In this document: piece after piece, positions 1 to 9,522 of the stretch
Position numbering within the stretch: position 1 is the first letter of the stretch
Layout: each line of letters opens with the position of its first letter
From: Cupriavidus metallidurans CH34
Lineage (GTDB): Bacteria > Pseudomonadota > Gammaproteobacteria > Burkholderiales > Burkholderiaceae
Direction: 5' to 3'
DNA length: 64,000 nucleotides
NCBI RefSeq assembly: GCF_000196015.1
Contig: NC_007973.1
Coordinates: 2,294,001 to 2,358,000 of the forward strand
Notes under the pieces: generated by a model
What the model saw: only the letters and a program-made list of their open reading frames with translations
Database searches by the model: none
Told to the model about the DNA's origin: nothing
Translations under genes and position numbers: made by a program

Positions 1-987
1 GAAATTGCCGATGCCGCAGAACAGGTCGAGCAGGCGGTCAGTCGGCTTCGCATCCAGCAGACGTAGCGCGCGACCAATCAGCACGCGATTGATCTGGTGA
101 TTGACCTGCGTGAAGTCGGTCGGCTTGAACGGCATCCGGATGCCGAACTCGGGCAGTGTATAGGCCAGCTCCTGCTCGGCCGGATAAAACGGATAGACCG
201 TGTCCGGCCCCTTCGGCTGGAGCCAGAACTGCACCTGATGCTGATCGGCGAAGGCCCGCAGCAAGTCCTTGTCGGCGTCGTTGAGCGGCTCCAGGACGCG
301 CAACACAAGTGCGGTCACCTCCGCACCAACGGCCAGTTCGATCTGCGGCATCCGATCATGGATCGACAGGCCGCCCACCAATTCGCGCAGCGGCACCAGC
401 ATTGCCGACACATGCGGCGGCAGGATCTCGCAGTGCGTCATGTCCGCCACATAGCTGCTCTTGCGCTCGTGGAAGCCCACCAGTACTCCACCCTTCTTGA
501 CAACGTGCCGCACCGTCAGACGGGCGCGGTAGCGATAGCCCCAATCCGGGCCCGCGATCGGGCGGAACACGACGTCGGGCTTCACCTTCGACAGGTGCCA
601 GAGATTGTCTTCGAGCACACGCTGCTTGATTGCCAGTTGCGCGCGCGAGTCCAGGTGCTGCATCGAGCAGCCGCCGCACACGCCAAAATGCTGGCAACCC
701 GGCTTCACCCGCATGACGGAGGCCTGCTTCACCTCGACGAGATGGGCCTGTTCGTAGCTAGGCTTGCGGCGATAGCTGCGATACGCAACCGTCTCGCCGG
801 GCAGCGCGCCCTCGACGAAAATCACCTTGCCTGGCGTGCCGTCCTCGTTCTCCAGACGGCCGACGCCACGCGCCTCCATGTCGAGGCTGTCGATCTTGAC
901 GACGGGATCATTGGAAGCGGCGGAAGCGGCAGATGCCGCTTCCGGGTGGCTTGTCGGATTGGGCTGGGAAGACACGGCTTGAGACAC
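1..987 (-). CDS. rlmD: 23S rRNA (uracil-5)-methyltransferase RlmD, partial (3' end beyond left edge)
   Basis: Transfers a methyl group from SAM to C5 of U1939-equivalent in 23S rRNA (family knowledge: TrmA/RlmD). Reading the minus strand gives 329 codons, open to the window edge. Visible are a TRAM-like N-terminal domain, the cysteine cluster that holds the 4Fe-4S centre ([12 protein letters not shown], with a fourth Cys in THCEIL), and the SAM motif DLFCGIGNF at the very edge. The catalytic Cys lies outside the window. I chose the GTG at 987 because the frame reads [11 protein letters not shown] with coding character from there. An ATG at 879 is an alternative that would lose a low-complexity Ala/Ser-rich stretch. 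The gene is divergent from the EEP hydrolase at 1066. Confidence 0.9.
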   Translation of the reverse strand, partial: MSQAVSSQPNPTSHPEAASAASAASNDPVVKIDSLDMEARGVGRLENEDGTPGKVIFVEGALPGETVAYRSYRRKPSYEQAHLVEVKQASVMRVKPGCQHFGVCGGCSMQHLDSRAQLAIKQRVLEDNLWHLSKVKPDVVFRPIAGPDWGYRYRARLTVRHVVKKGGVLVGFHERKSSYVADMTHCEILPPHVSAMLVPLRELVGGLSIHDRMPQIELAVGAEVTALVLRVLEPLNDADKDLLRAFADQHQVQFWLQPKGPDTVYPFYPAEQELAYTLPEFGIRMPFKPTDFTQVNHQINRVLIGRALRLLDAKPTDRLLDLFCGIGNF

Positions 988-1065
988 CAGTGGGACCTGT
1001 CGTATTGTTTTGCAGAAGCGCGATTGTAGTCCAGTCGCGGCGCCCGACATCGAAGGGGGCAGGCT

Positions 1066-1920
1066 ATGGAACTGATTTCGTGGAATATCCAGTGGGGCCG
1101 CGGGGCCGACGGCAAGGTCGATCTCGCCCGCATCGTCGACACCCTGCGTGGAATGGCCGATGCCGACGTGCTCTGCCTGCAGGAAATCACGCGCGGCTTC
1201 AGCGACCTTGCCGGCCACCCCGGCCCCGATCAGGTGGCCGAACTCTCCGCCCTGCTGCCGGACTACCAGGTAATCTTCGCCCCCGGCGTCGACCGCACCC
1301 ACCGTGACGGCAGCCCGCGCCAATTCGGTAACGTAATCGCCACTCGCCTGCCAGTGCGCGAGATCTTCCGCCATGCCTTGCCCTGGCCCGCCGATCCCGA
1401 TGTCGCGTCGATGCCCCGCGTGGCACTGGAAGTCACGGTGCAGGCCGGCAGTCGACTGCTGCGCATCATCTGCACGCACCTGGAGTATTACTCGACATCG
1501 CAGCGCGCGGCGCAGACCGAAGCGTTACGCGACTGGCATGTGCAGGCTTGCGACCACGCGCGCCACCCGGGTCGATCGGAAAACCGGCCGGGCCCGTTCA
1601 CACCGGAACCCCGGCCGAGCGAGGCGATCCTGTGCGGCGACTTCAACAGCCGGCCGGAAGATGGGGCCTATCTGCGCATGGTCGAAACCTTTGGCGGCGT
1701 CACGCCGGATTGGCACGACGCATGGATCCACATGCATCCTGGACAACCGCACGCGCCCACCTGCGCGCTGTTCGACAAGGAACAATGGCCGGAGCCACCC
1801 TTCGCCTGTGACTTCGTATTCGTGACGGACGATCTGCTCGGGAATGTGCGCCGGTGCGAGGTCAACGACCGCACCGATGCATCGGACCATCAACCGATCC
1901 ACCTGACGACGGATCTGTAG
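1066..1920 (+). CDS. endonuclease/exonuclease/phosphatase (EEP) family hydrolase
   Basis: A 284-residue protein of the Mg2+-dependent EEP fold shared by DNase I, exonuclease III and sphingomyelinase-type phosphodiesterases. The motifs are in order: SWNIQW with Asn7, LQEIT with the metal ligand Glu40, ICTHLEYY with His, [10 protein letters not shown] with the Asp/Asn pair, and the C-terminal SDHQPI with the general-base His. There is no signal peptide, so it is probably cytoplasmic. A purine-rich stretch (GGGGGCAGG) lies just before the ATG. The substrate cannot be told from the sequence; nucleic acid or a small phosphodiester are both possible. It is convergent with the exonuclease gene, with one base between the two stops. 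Confidence 0.88.
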   Translation: MELISWNIQWGRGADGKVDLARIVDTLRGMADADVLCLQEITRGFSDLAGHPGPDQVAELSALLPDYQVIFAPGVDRTHRDGSPRQFGNVIATRLPVREIFRHALPWPADPDVASMPRVALEVTVQAGSRLLRIICTHLEYYSTSQRAAQTEALRDWHVQACDHARHPGRSENRPGPFTPEPRPSEAILCGDFNSRPEDGAYLRMVETFGGVTPDWHDAWIHMHPGQPHAPTCALFDKEQWPEPPFACDFVFVTDDLLGNVRRCEVNDRTDASDHQPIHLTTDL

Positions 1921-1921
1921 G

Positions 1922-2758
1922 TCAGTCGTCGTCCTCGCTCTCCGGGCTCATCGGCTGGAGTCGGAACGCCCGCAGGTATTCCATCCACTGTTCCCCGTGA
2001 AGCTCTGCCAGCGTCTCCTGGGTCAGTGCCACCTCCATATCGAACTCGCGCGGCGTCAGGCCACCGCGCATGAGTTGAAAGCGGCAGTACATCAGGTACG
2101 TGTTGACGACATCGGTCTCGCAGTAGTCGCGGATCTCTTTCAGCTTCCCCGCCTGATAGGCTTCCCAGACCTTGCTGCCGTCCATCCCCATCTTCCCGGG
2201 GAATCCACACAGCTTCGCCAGATCGTCGAGTGGCGCGCTCGCGCGCGGCTGGTACATCGCCAGCAGGTCCATCAGGTCGAGGTGCCGCATGTGATAGCGG
2301 CTAATGTAGTTGTTCCACTTGAAGTCGCGGCTATCGTCGTCGCGGCCCTCGCCCATTTCCCAATAGCGCGGCGCAGAGACGCCGTGAACCAGGCCACGGT
2401 AGTGCAGCACGGGCAGATCGAAGCCGCCACCATTCCAGGACACGAGTTGCGGGCTATAGCGCGCAATCAATTCGTAGAACTTCTGGATCAGCGTTGCCTC
2501 GCCATCCTCGAGCGTGCCCAGCGAGCCGACATGAAACACCGCCGATCCGTCGCGTTGCGTCCGGCGCAGCACGCACGAAATGGCGGCCACGCGTTGCAGG
2601 TAGTGCGGCAGGAAGTCGGAACCGGTCTTCTCCCGGCGGGCGGCAAACGCATGCTCGGCGACTTCGGCGTCGCTCATCGATGCGGGATGGTCATGCAAAC
2701 GGCGCAGGCCGTCGACATCGGGAATTGTCTCGATGTCGAATACCAGCACAGGGGTCAT
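1922..2758 (-). CDS. predicted 3'-5' exonuclease, DNA polymerase B exonuclease-like
   Basis: A 278-residue DEDD-superfamily nuclease. The first acidic motif VFDIETIPD (Asp8, Glu10) is followed by [17 protein letters not shown] (second motif) and [14 protein letters not shown] (third motif), the arrangement of PolB-like exonuclease family proteins. Its ATG overlaps the rpoS stop by four bases (ATGA), so it is translationally coupled to rpoS and probably made with it. It may act in DNA or RNA 3'-end trimming in stationary phase, but that is inference from the operon. No polymerase domain is present. Confidence 0.88.
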   Translation of the reverse strand: MTPVLVFDIETIPDVDGLRRLHDHPASMSDAEVAEHAFAARREKTGSDFLPHYLQRVAAISCVLRRTQRDGSAVFHVGSLGTLEDGEATLIQKFYELIARYSPQLVSWNGGGFDLPVLHYRGLVHGVSAPRYWEMGEGRDDDSRDFKWNNYISRYHMRHLDLMDLLAMYQPRASAPLDDLAKLCGFPGKMGMDGSKVWEAYQAGKLKEIRDYCETDVVNTYLMYCRFQLMRGGLTPREFDMEVALTQETLAELHGEQWMEYLRAFRLQPMSPESEDDD

Positions 2759-3915
2759 AGAACGGCGTCCTTGCGTACACCTTGCGAAGCGAAATGCCGT
2801 TTGAGCTTGACCAGCGCTTCCTGCTGGATCTGACGCACGCGCTCGCGCGTGAGACCCATTTCCTCGGCCAGCTCCTCGAGCGTGGCCGGCTCGATGTGAT
2901 TGAGGCCGAAACGGCGCTCCACCACATAGCGATGCTTCTCCGACAGGCGCGCCAGCCAGAGTTTCATCAGGTTTTCCAGCTCGCGGTGGGCCACTTCCTG
3001 ATCGGGTGCGGCGTTATGCTCGTCGGAAAGGAAATCGAGCAGGCTGGAGCCCGGGTCGAGGTCGAACGGCGTGTCGAGCGAGGTGGTATGTTCATTGAGT
3101 GCCAGCACGTCCTGCACCTCGTCCGGCGTCTTGCCGAGCAGGTGAGCGATGTCCTCGAGGCTGGCGTCGCGGCCATCGGTGCCACCTTTTTCAAGATGGC
3201 GCTTGGCGCGCAGTACCTGGTTGAGTTCGCGAATCACGTGCACAGGCAAGCGCACGGTGCGTGCCTGGTTCATGATCGCGCGCTCGATGCTCTGGCGAAT
3301 CCACCAGGTCGCATACGTCGAAAAGCGGAATCCGCGCGAAGGATCGAATTTCTCGATCGCGTGCATCAGGCCCAGGTTGCCTTCCTCGATCAAGTCAAGC
3401 AGCGGCACGCCCCGATTCAGATAGCCCTTGGCGATGCTGACCACGAGACGCAGATTGCGCTCGATCATCACCTGACGCGCGGAAAAGTCACCGCCCTTGG
3501 CCAGCGTGGAGAAATGGAGTTCCTCCGGCGCGGAGAGCAGCGGCTTGATGCTGATGCGATTGAGATAATGCTGGACCGTGTCGGCGGCGAGTTCCGTGTG
3601 CAACACGGTACGGAAGTCATCGGGCTCGGCAGTGGTCTCACTGCTGCCCTCTTCCTCATCCTCTTCGGATTCTTCCTCGTCGCCGTCATCGTGATCGGCG
3701 TCGTCCGCATTCAAGTCCGTGTTGCGCAGGCCGACGCGCGAAACTGGCGCGATCGGTTCGTCGGCGACGGGTACCAGTTCGGCGGCCGGATCGTCGCCGA
3801 ACATTTCCGTGTCGATCCCGCCGTCAGGTCTTGCCACTCCAGCCTTTCCTTCCGGCTGCTTGGGACGACGGGTCCTGCTGACAACTCCGGATGAGACAGT
3901 TTTCTGGCGTGGCAT
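2755..3915 (-). CDS. rpoS: RNA polymerase sigma factor RpoS (stationary phase / general stress)
   Basis: A 386-residue sigma-70 family factor. Region 1.2 ([10 protein letters not shown]), region 2 ([49 protein letters not shown]), region 3, and region 4 with its helix-turn-helix ([23 protein letters not shown]) are all present. Size and context (nlpD upstream on the same strand, then pcm and surE) fit RpoS rather than RpoD. The N-terminal 110 residues are longer than in enteric RpoS (about 330 residues) and carry a very acidic run around residues 67-92. In relatives the promoter lies inside nlpD; I could not locate it here. Confidence 0.95.
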   Translation of the reverse strand: MPRQKTVSSGVVSRTRRPKQPEGKAGVARPDGGIDTEMFGDDPAAELVPVADEPIAPVSRVGLRNTDLNADDADHDDGDEEESEEDEEEGSSETTAEPDDFRTVLHTELAADTVQHYLNRISIKPLLSAPEELHFSTLAKGGDFSARQVMIERNLRLVVSIAKGYLNRGVPLLDLIEEGNLGLMHAIEKFDPSRGFRFSTYATWWIRQSIERAIMNQARTVRLPVHVIRELNQVLRAKRHLEKGGTDGRDASLEDIAHLLGKTPDEVQDVLALNEHTTSLDTPFDLDPGSSLLDFLSDEHNAAPDQEVAHRELENLMKLWLARLSEKHRYVVERRFGLNHIEPATLEELAEEMGLTRERVRQIQQEALVKLKRHFASQGVRKDAVL

Positions 3916-3921
3916 GAAACC

Positions 3922-4809
3922 TCACTGTGGCGGCAGATACCGCATCGGATCGACCGGTTTCCCGTTTTTGCGGACCTCGAAGTGCAGCTTGACCCTGTCA
4001 GAATCACTGTTACCCATTTCGGCAATCTTTTGGCCCTTGCGGACCGTAGATTGCTCTGTGACCAGCACCTTGTCGTTGTGCCCGTAGGCCGTCAAGTACG
4101 TGTCATTGTGTTTGATGATGACAAGATTCCCGTAGCCGCGCAAGGGGCCAACGTGAATCACTCGCCCCTCATCGGCGGCCAGGACTGCATCGCCCTTTTT
4201 ACCCGCAATATCAATGCCTTTGTTGCTCTTCTCGTCAAATTTACCGATCAATTGGCCGCTGGCCGGCCAAGCCAGGCGAATATCGGACGCCGGCGCGGAA
4301 GCCGATGCCGAAGGCGTTGCTGCCGGGGCTGCCGCGGCCGATGCAGGCGCCGCCGCTACAGCGGCTGGCGTGCTGGTCGTCGCGCCGACAGGCGCGCCTA
4401 CCGGACGGGATGAATCGATCGGCTGGGACTGGACGACACCCGACGCCACCGGGGCGGTTGCCACGCCAGGCGCGGCGTTCACGTCGGCACCCGGCGGCAC
4501 CACGCGCAACAGTTGGCCAACCTCTATCTGGTTCGCATTGGCCATATTGTTCCAGCTCGCCACATCCCGATACGACTGGCCATTTTCGAGCGCGATACGG
4601 TAAAGCGTATCGCCTCGCTTGACCCGATAGTATCCGGGCGGCGCCGGCTCGGTGGAGGCTGCCTGCTGGGCGCCGGCCGTGGAGGTGCGATCCACCACAG
4701 GGGCGGGCATGGGGGAGTTGGCGCAGGCGGCCAGGACGGCCGCGATCGCCACGACGCTTAAACGTTGTCCGACTCGCGCGAAAGAATCCGATTTCACGAT
4801 GTTGTGCAT
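3922..4809 (-). CDS. nlpD: NlpD-type lipoprotein, LysM plus degenerate M23 (LytM) domain
   Basis: A 295-residue outer-membrane lipoprotein that in relatives activates a periplasmic amidase (AmiC) for septal peptidoglycan splitting. The lipobox LAAC places the lipidated Cys at 29. A LysM domain spans about residues 61-105 (YYRVKRGDTLYRIA...). An Ala/Pro-rich linker follows, then an M23 fold from about 195 to the end. The first metal ligand of active LytM enzymes (HxxxD) is missing: the site reads NKGIDIAG. YGHND and KLHFEV remain. This fits a non-enzymatic activator, as in E. coli NlpD. It ends six bases before rpoS and follows pcm. Confidence 0.93.
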   Translation of the reverse strand: MHNIVKSDSFARVGQRLSVVAIAAVLAACANSPMPAPVVDRTSTAGAQQAASTEPAPPGYYRVKRGDTLYRIALENGQSYRDVASWNNMANANQIEVGQLLRVVPPGADVNAAPGVATAPVASGVVQSQPIDSSRPVGAPVGATTSTPAAVAAAPASAAAAPAATPSASASAPASDIRLAWPASGQLIGKFDEKSNKGIDIAGKKGDAVLAADEGRVIHVGPLRGYGNLVIIKHNDTYLTAYGHNDKVLVTEQSTVRKGQKIAEMGNSDSDRVKLHFEVRKNGKPVDPMRYLPPQ

Positions 4810-4817
4810 AGTTCGAC

Positions 4818-5726
4818 TCAGATGGTGCCCGATTTTAAGGGCACAAAGAAAACCGCTTCAAGCGCAGTTCTGTGAAAACGATGCCGGTTGAGGCGCTCGA
4901 TCAGCAGCAACTGCTGCGTCACGGTCTGCCCGGGCGCGCCAGAGCTGGGCGCGACCACCGGGGCGATCAGCCGCCCGCCGATGGCCAGTTGTTCCAGCAA
5001 CGCCTGCGGAACCTCCATGCCAGCGGCGGCCAGGATGATCGACGAAAACGGCGCGGCCTGCGGCAGGCCAAGCATCCCGTCGCCGTAATGCAACCGGATG
5101 TTTGGCACGCGTAACGGCCGCAGGTTCGCCTTGGCTTGTTCGTGCAGCGGACGAATCCGCTCTATGGAGAACACTTCCTGCGCCACCAGACTCAGCACGG
5201 CCGCCTGATAACCGCAGCCGGTGCCGATCTCCAGCACGCGCGCCAGCGCGTGATCGGATGGCATCCCTTCGCGCAGCAACTCAATCATGCGCGCCACCAC
5301 GGACGGCTTCGAAATGGTTTGCTGATGTCCAATCGGCAACGCGGCGTCTTCGTACGCCTGGGAAGCCAGGCCCGGCTCCATGAACAGGTGGCGCGGCACC
5401 GTGGCAATGGCGCCAAGCACCCGCTCGTCGCGAATGCCGCCGGCGCGCAGGCGGGCTGCCAATGCCGCCCGAGCCCGATCCGATGCCATCCCACCCCCGC
5501 CAGCCACCGCTGCGGACGCCCGAGCTTCCACGGCACTGCCCGGCGGCGGCGGTGCAACCGGTGGAGCCGCCGGCTTGCGCGGCTTGACGGCCGTCGATGC
5601 CGGCGCCGGGGATGCCGCGCGCTTGCCGACCGCAGGCATTCCGGCGGTTCGTGCTGGCGCGGGCTTGCGCTCAACCACCGCATCGAGCGGAAGTGGAAAG
5701 CGGGATCGGCGCGGCGTGGAACTCAT
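4818..5726 (-). CDS. pcm: protein-L-isoaspartate O-methyltransferase
   Basis: Repairs isoaspartyl damage in aged proteins by SAM-dependent methylation. The catalytic core is from about residue 85 on: [30 protein letters not shown] (substrate site) and [16 protein letters not shown] (SAM motif I). The first 80 residues are a Pro/Ala/Arg-rich extension not present in enteric Pcm (about 208 residues). The same frame contains an internal Met near [14 protein letters not shown] that could be the true start. It lies between surE and nlpD, the classical stationary-phase order. Confidence 0.93.
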   Translation of the reverse strand: MSSTPRRSRFPLPLDAVVERKPAPARTAGMPAVGKRAASPAPASTAVKPRKPAAPPVAPPPPGSAVEARASAAVAGGGGMASDRARAALAARLRAGGIRDERVLGAIATVPRHLFMEPGLASQAYEDAALPIGHQQTISKPSVVARMIELLREGMPSDHALARVLEIGTGCGYQAAVLSLVAQEVFSIERIRPLHEQAKANLRPLRVPNIRLHYGDGMLGLPQAAPFSSIILAAAGMEVPQALLEQLAIGGRLIAPVVAPSSGAPGQTVTQQLLLIERLNRHRFHRTALEAVFFVPLKSGTI

Positions 5727-5814
5727 TTGAACTGGTACGGCAATCTGACGGATACGCGCAGGCAGGCGCGGGGATTCGGTGTGAACGACTGAAGGCAGCG
5801 TGGCGATGACACGC

Positions 5815-6567
5815 TCACCCCAGCCACTGTTCGATTTTTTCGAGCTGGCCGCGATGAGTCAGGTCCAGCTGCAACGGAGTCAGCGAGACGTAGCCATTGG
5901 CGGTCGCGTGAAAATCGGTGCCTTCGCTCGCGTCGCGCGCGTCGCCAGCCGGCCCGATCCAGTAATTGGTTTCCCCGCGCGGATTCACCTGCACCACCAC
6001 CGGTTGTGACGGATGCCGCTTGCCGAGACGCGTGGCGCGGTGCCCGCGGATATGTTCGTACGGCAGGTTCGGGATATTGACGTTGAGCAGCAGCGGCTCC
6101 GTCGGCGGGCGGGCTATCACATGCTCGACGATCTCGCGCGCCACGCGCGCCGCGGCGTCCAGATGCTCCCAGCCGTGATTGACCTGCGAGAACGCGATCG
6201 ACGGAATCCCGAACAGATAGCCCTCGATGGCTGCGGCCACCGTGCCCGAGTACAGGACGTCCTCGCCCATGTTCTGCCCCTGGTTGATCCCGGAGACCAC
6301 CAGATCGGGCATATCATCGAGCAGGCCAGTCAGCGCCACGTGCACGCAATCGGTCGGCGTGCCATTGATGAAGCGAAAACCCTTCTGCACGCCCTCCCGC
6401 GCTTCGTAGACAGACAGCGGCCGCTGCAACGTCAGCGAATTCGATGCCCCGCTATGGTTCTGTTCGGGTGCGATCACGGTCACGCGCGCCAAGGGGGCGA
6501 GCGCGGCGTGGAGGACGGCGAGTCCCGGCGCGAGGTAGCCGTCATCGTTGGCGAGGAGGATATGCAT
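5815..6567 (-). CDS. surE: 5'/3'-nucleotidase SurE
   Basis: A 250-residue survival protein that removes phosphate from nucleoside monophosphates. It starts [15 protein letters not shown], with the metal-binding Asn7/Asp8/Asp9. It continues with [13 protein letters not shown] and [23 protein letters not shown], both SurE signatures. The frame is open upstream to 6885 but that part has no SurE-like sequence, and a GAGGATAT stretch near 6556-6563 precedes nothing better, so the ATG at 6567 was chosen. It is the first gene of surE-pcm-nlpD-rpoS and is divergent from the quinone oxidoreductase at 6746. Confidence 0.95.
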   Translation of the reverse strand: MHILLANDDGYLAPGLAVLHAALAPLARVTVIAPEQNHSGASNSLTLQRPLSVYEAREGVQKGFRFINGTPTDCVHVALTGLLDDMPDLVVSGINQGQNMGEDVLYSGTVAAAIEGYLFGIPSIAFSQVNHGWEHLDAAARVAREIVEHVIARPPTEPLLLNVNIPNLPYEHIRGHRATRLGKRHPSQPVVVQVNPRGETNYWIGPAGDARDASEGTDFHATANGYVSLTPLQLDLTHRGQLEKIEQWLG

Positions 6568-6745
6568 GGCCGCGATTGTACCCGAGCAAAGCGGCGCGGG
6601 AGCGTCATCGTGCGCCCGGACATGCGGCGCCCGAATGGACGTCATGCAGCGATTTTTCGAACAGAACGACCGTGCTTTTCCTGCGCTACACTTGGCCGCA
6701 GCGCATGCGTACCCCCGCGCATGCCCCATTCCAACTGGAGACACA

Positions 6746-7720
6746 ATGAAAGCCGTACTGTGCAAAGCCTGGGGCCCGCCCGACTCCCTGACCCTGGAAA
6801 CGCTGCCCGATCTCGTGCCGGGCGACGGCGAGGTCGTCATCGACGTCAAGGCAGCCGGCGTCAACTTTCCCGATGTCCTGATCATTCAGAACAAGTACCA
6901 GGCCAAGCCGGAGCTGCCGTTCTCGCCGGGCTCCGAGCTGGCCGGCGTGGTCAATGCCGTTGGCGCGGGGGTCACGCACGTCAAGCCCCGCGACAAGGTC
7001 ATCGCCTACCTCGGCAACGGCGCGTTCGCCAGCCAGGCCAAGGCGCCCGCCAAGGCCGTGGTGCCGATGCCTCCGGGCATCGACTTCGACGTGGCGGCGG
7101 CGTTCACGCTGACCTACGGCACATCCCACCATGCCGTGGTGGACCGTGGTGAGCTCAAGGCCGGTGAAACGATGCTGGTGCTGGGCGCGGCCGGTGGCGT
7201 GGGCCTGGCAGCCATCGAGATCGGCAAGGCCATCGGCGCGCGTGTGATCGCCGCGGCTTCCACCGATGAAAAGCTGGCAGTCTGCAAGGAACACGGCGCG
7301 GATGCGCTGATCAACTACAGCACCGAGGACCTGCGCGAGCGCGTCAAGGCGCTGACCGACGGCAAGGGCCCGGATGTCATCTATGACCCGGTGGGCGGCG
7401 TCTATGCAGAACCGGCGTTCCGCTCGATCGCCTGGCGCGGCCGCTATCTGGTGGTGGGTTTCGCCAACGGCGAAATCCCCAAGATACCGCTGAACCTGGC
7501 GCTGCTCAAGGGCGCGTCGCTGGTGGGCGTGTTCTGGGGTGAGTTCGCGCGCCGCGAACCGAAGGCCAACCAGGCCAACATGGCCCAGATGCTCGGCTGG
7601 ATGAAGGAAGGCAAGATCCGCCCGCATATCTCGGCGCGGTATCCGCTGGAGCAGGCGCCGCAGGCGCTCAAGGACATGGAAGCCCGCAAGGTGACCGGGA
7701 AGATCGTCATCACGCCTTGA
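6746..7720 (+). CDS. NADPH:quinone oxidoreductase family protein (zinc-independent MDR)
   Basis: A 324-residue medium-chain dehydrogenase/reductase of the quinone oxidoreductase type. The N-terminal GroES-like domain carries [11 protein letters not shown] and [11 protein letters not shown]. The Rossmann fold carries [19 protein letters not shown] and GARVIAAAS. The cysteines that bind catalytic zinc in alcohol dehydrogenases are absent. The ATG at 6746 has CTGGAG six bases upstream; the reading frame extends further upstream without family similarity. It stands alone, divergent from surE and convergent with the ABC permease, with a strong hairpin between the two stops. Confidence 0.9.
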   Translation: MKAVLCKAWGPPDSLTLETLPDLVPGDGEVVIDVKAAGVNFPDVLIIQNKYQAKPELPFSPGSELAGVVNAVGAGVTHVKPRDKVIAYLGNGAFASQAKAPAKAVVPMPPGIDFDVAAAFTLTYGTSHHAVVDRGELKAGETMLVLGAAGGVGLAAIEIGKAIGARVIAAASTDEKLAVCKEHGADALINYSTEDLRERVKALTDGKGPDVIYDPVGGVYAEPAFRSIAWRGRYLVVGFANGEIPKIPLNLALLKGASLVGVFWGEFARREPKANQANMAQMLGWMKEGKIRPHISARYPLEQAPQALKDMEARKVTGKIVITP

Positions 7721-7737
7721 GTCGGACTTTTGTTTGC

Positions 7738-7763
7738 CCCCTCTCCCGCGAGCGGGAGAGGGG
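7738..7763. terminator. GC-rich 12-bp hairpin between convergent genes
   Basis: CCCCTCTCCCGC, loop GA, GCGGGAGAGGGG. It sits between the stop of the quinone oxidoreductase gene and the stop of the ABC permease gene and can form on either strand. There is no clean U-tract. The CTCTCCCGC..GCGGGAGAG motif resembles the dispersed intergenic hairpins of many Burkholderiales genomes, so it may be one copy of a repeat family that acts as a bidirectional terminator. Confidence 0.6.
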
Positions 7764-7788
7764 CGAAATCAGACCGCAGCTTCAAGCG

Positions 7789-8580
7789 TCAGAGCTTCTC
7801 CGTCTCCCCCGACTTCGGCTGCCACCGCATCAGGCGCTTCTCTCCCACCGTCACCATCCAGTCGAGCACCAGCGCGAACGCGGTCAGCACCACGATGCCC
7901 GCGAACACCGTGTTGATGTCGAAGGTGCCTTCAGCCTGCAGGATCAGGTAGCCAACGCCACGCGCCGACCCCAGGTATTCGCCCACCACCGCCCCGACAA
8001 ACGCCAGGCCCACCGAGGTATGCAGCGAGGAGAACACCCAACTCGTGGCACTCGGCAGATAGACATGGCGCAGCAGTTGCCGCTTGTTGGCGCCGAGCAT
8101 GCGCGCGTTGGCCAATACCACCGGGCTCACTTCCTTGACACCCTGATAGACGTTGAAAAAGACGATGAAGAACACCAACGTCACCGCCAGCGCCACCTTC
8201 GACCAGATGCCGAGACCGAACCAGACCGCGAAAATCGGCGCCAGGATCACGCGTGGCATCGAGTTGGCAGCCTTGACGTAGGGATCGAGCACCGCCGAAG
8301 TGAACGGGCTCAGCGCCAGCCACAGGCCCACGCCCAGCCCGGACACGGTACCAATGCCGAATGCCAGCACCGTTTCGAGCAGCGTGACGCCCAGGTGCAG
8401 GTAGATATCACGCTCGACGATGAACCAGCTCCAGATGCGCTGCGCCACAATCAGCGGTTCACCAAAGAAGAACGCCACTTGCTGGGAACGCGTGGCCATG
8501 TGCCACACGATCAGTACCACCGCAAGAAGCAGAAGCTGCCAGACGCGCAGCATACCTTTTGAGTCGGGACGAAAAGCCAT
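7789..8580 (-). CDS. ABC transporter permease, nitrate/sulfonate/taurine type
   Basis: A 263-residue inner-membrane permease with about six hydrophobic segments and a BPD_transp_1 domain. The EAA-loop region reads ANARMLGANKRQLLRHVYLPSA, and the C-terminus has GVGYLILQAEGTFD, both typical of SsuC/TauC/NrtB permeases. It is the last gene of a three-gene unit (binding protein, ATPase, permease), 27 bases after the ATPase gene. The substrate is unknown: no sulfonatase, taurine or nitrate enzyme is nearby. Confidence 0.9.
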   Translation of the reverse strand: MAFRPDSKGMLRVWQLLLLAVVLIVWHMATRSQQVAFFFGEPLIVAQRIWSWFIVERDIYLHLGVTLLETVLAFGIGTVSGLGVGLWLALSPFTSAVLDPYVKAANSMPRVILAPIFAVWFGLGIWSKVALAVTLVFFIVFFNVYQGVKEVSPVVLANARMLGANKRQLLRHVYLPSATSWVFSSLHTSVGLAFVGAVVGEYLGSARGVGYLILQAEGTFDINTVFAGIVVLTAFALVLDWMVTVGEKRLMRWQPKSGETEKL

Positions 8581-8607
8581 GTTCGATTGTTGTCCGATCG
8601 GGAAAAC

Positions 8608-9420
8608 TCAGGCCGCCTTGCGCTGCTGCGCGTAGCCCTTGAGCACTTCTTCGCGCAGCACGTCCCAGATGGCGGCGTGCAGTTCCACGAAGCGCGGATG
8701 GTTGCGGATCTCGGCCACATCGCGCGGCCGCGGCAGGTCGATGGAGAACTCGCCGATCGGGTGCGTGCCCGGCCCAGCGGACAGCACCACCACGCGGTCA
8801 CTCATCGCGATGGCCTCGTCAAGGTCGTGCGTAATGAACAGCACGGCCTTGCGCTTGGCCGCCCACAGGTCGAGCACCTCGTTCTCCATGAGCTGACGCG
8901 TCTGGATGTCCAGCGCCGAGAACGGCTCGTCCATCAGGATGATGTCCGGGTCCATCACCAGCGTCTGCGCCAGGCTCACGCGCTTGCGCATGCCGCCAGA
9001 TAGCTGGTGCGGATAGCGATCACCAAACCCGCCCAGCCCCACGCGCCGCAGCCATTCCTCGCCCTGCTTCACCGCTTCATCGCGCGGCACTCCGCGGAAC
9101 TCCAGGCCGGCGATCACGTTGTCGAGCGCGCTGCGCCACGGCATCAGCGCTTCGGCCTGGAACATGTAGCCGGCACGCGCATTGATGCCCTTGAGCGGCT
9201 CGCCAAAGACGCGCACGGTCCCGGTCGAGGGTTCGAGCAGGCCGGCCGATACATTCAGCAGCGTTGATTTGCCGCAGCCGGTGGGGCCCACGACAGAGAC
9301 AAACTCGCCGGGCTGGATGGATAGCGTGACGTCGCGCACAGCGGTATAGCGCTGCGCGCGGTCTTCGCGCGAGACGAAGGTACAGGTCACGTTTTCGAGG
9401 GAAAGTGCAGGCGTGCTCAT
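8608..9420 (-). CDS. ABC transporter ATP-binding protein, nitrate/sulfonate/taurine type
   Basis: A 270-residue ATPase. Walker A is VGPTGCGKSTLL, the signature is LSGGMRKRVSLA, Walker B is DIILMDEPFSALD, and the switch His lies in FITHDLDEA. The pattern matches the SsuB/TauB/NrtD group. It follows the periplasmic binding protein gene and precedes the permease gene on the same strand, so it powers that importer. Confidence 0.93.
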   Translation of the reverse strand: MSTPALSLENVTCTFVSREDRAQRYTAVRDVTLSIQPGEFVSVVGPTGCGKSTLLNVSAGLLEPSTGTVRVFGEPLKGINARAGYMFQAEALMPWRSALDNVIAGLEFRGVPRDEAVKQGEEWLRRVGLGGFGDRYPHQLSGGMRKRVSLAQTLVMDPDIILMDEPFSALDIQTRQLMENEVLDLWAAKRKAVLFITHDLDEAIAMSDRVVVLSAGPGTHPIGEFSIDLPRPRDVAEIRNHPRFVELHAAIWDVLREEVLKGYAQQRKAA

Positions 9421-9484
9421 GACGGCATGACTCTGGGAAGCTTTCGCCCGCCGGACGGCTGGCGCGCGGCGGGCGACTGGGAGT

Positions 9485-9503
9485 CGGCTCCTTGAAGGAG
9501 CCG
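9485..9503 (-). other. perfect inverted repeat between binding-protein and ATPase genes
   Basis: CGGCTCCTTGAAGGAGCCG is fully self-complementary around one central base. It lies in the 102-base gap between the binding-protein stop and the ATPase start. Hairpins in this position often protect the upstream message and give more binding protein than membrane components. That role is inferred from position only. Confidence 0.5.
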
Positions 9504-9522
9504 GATCGGATACTGACTTGTC

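Noticed and set aside
7738..7763. CRISPR-type repeat
   Set aside because: A single hairpin with no regularly spaced copies; no CRISPR array or cas gene was found anywhere in the window.
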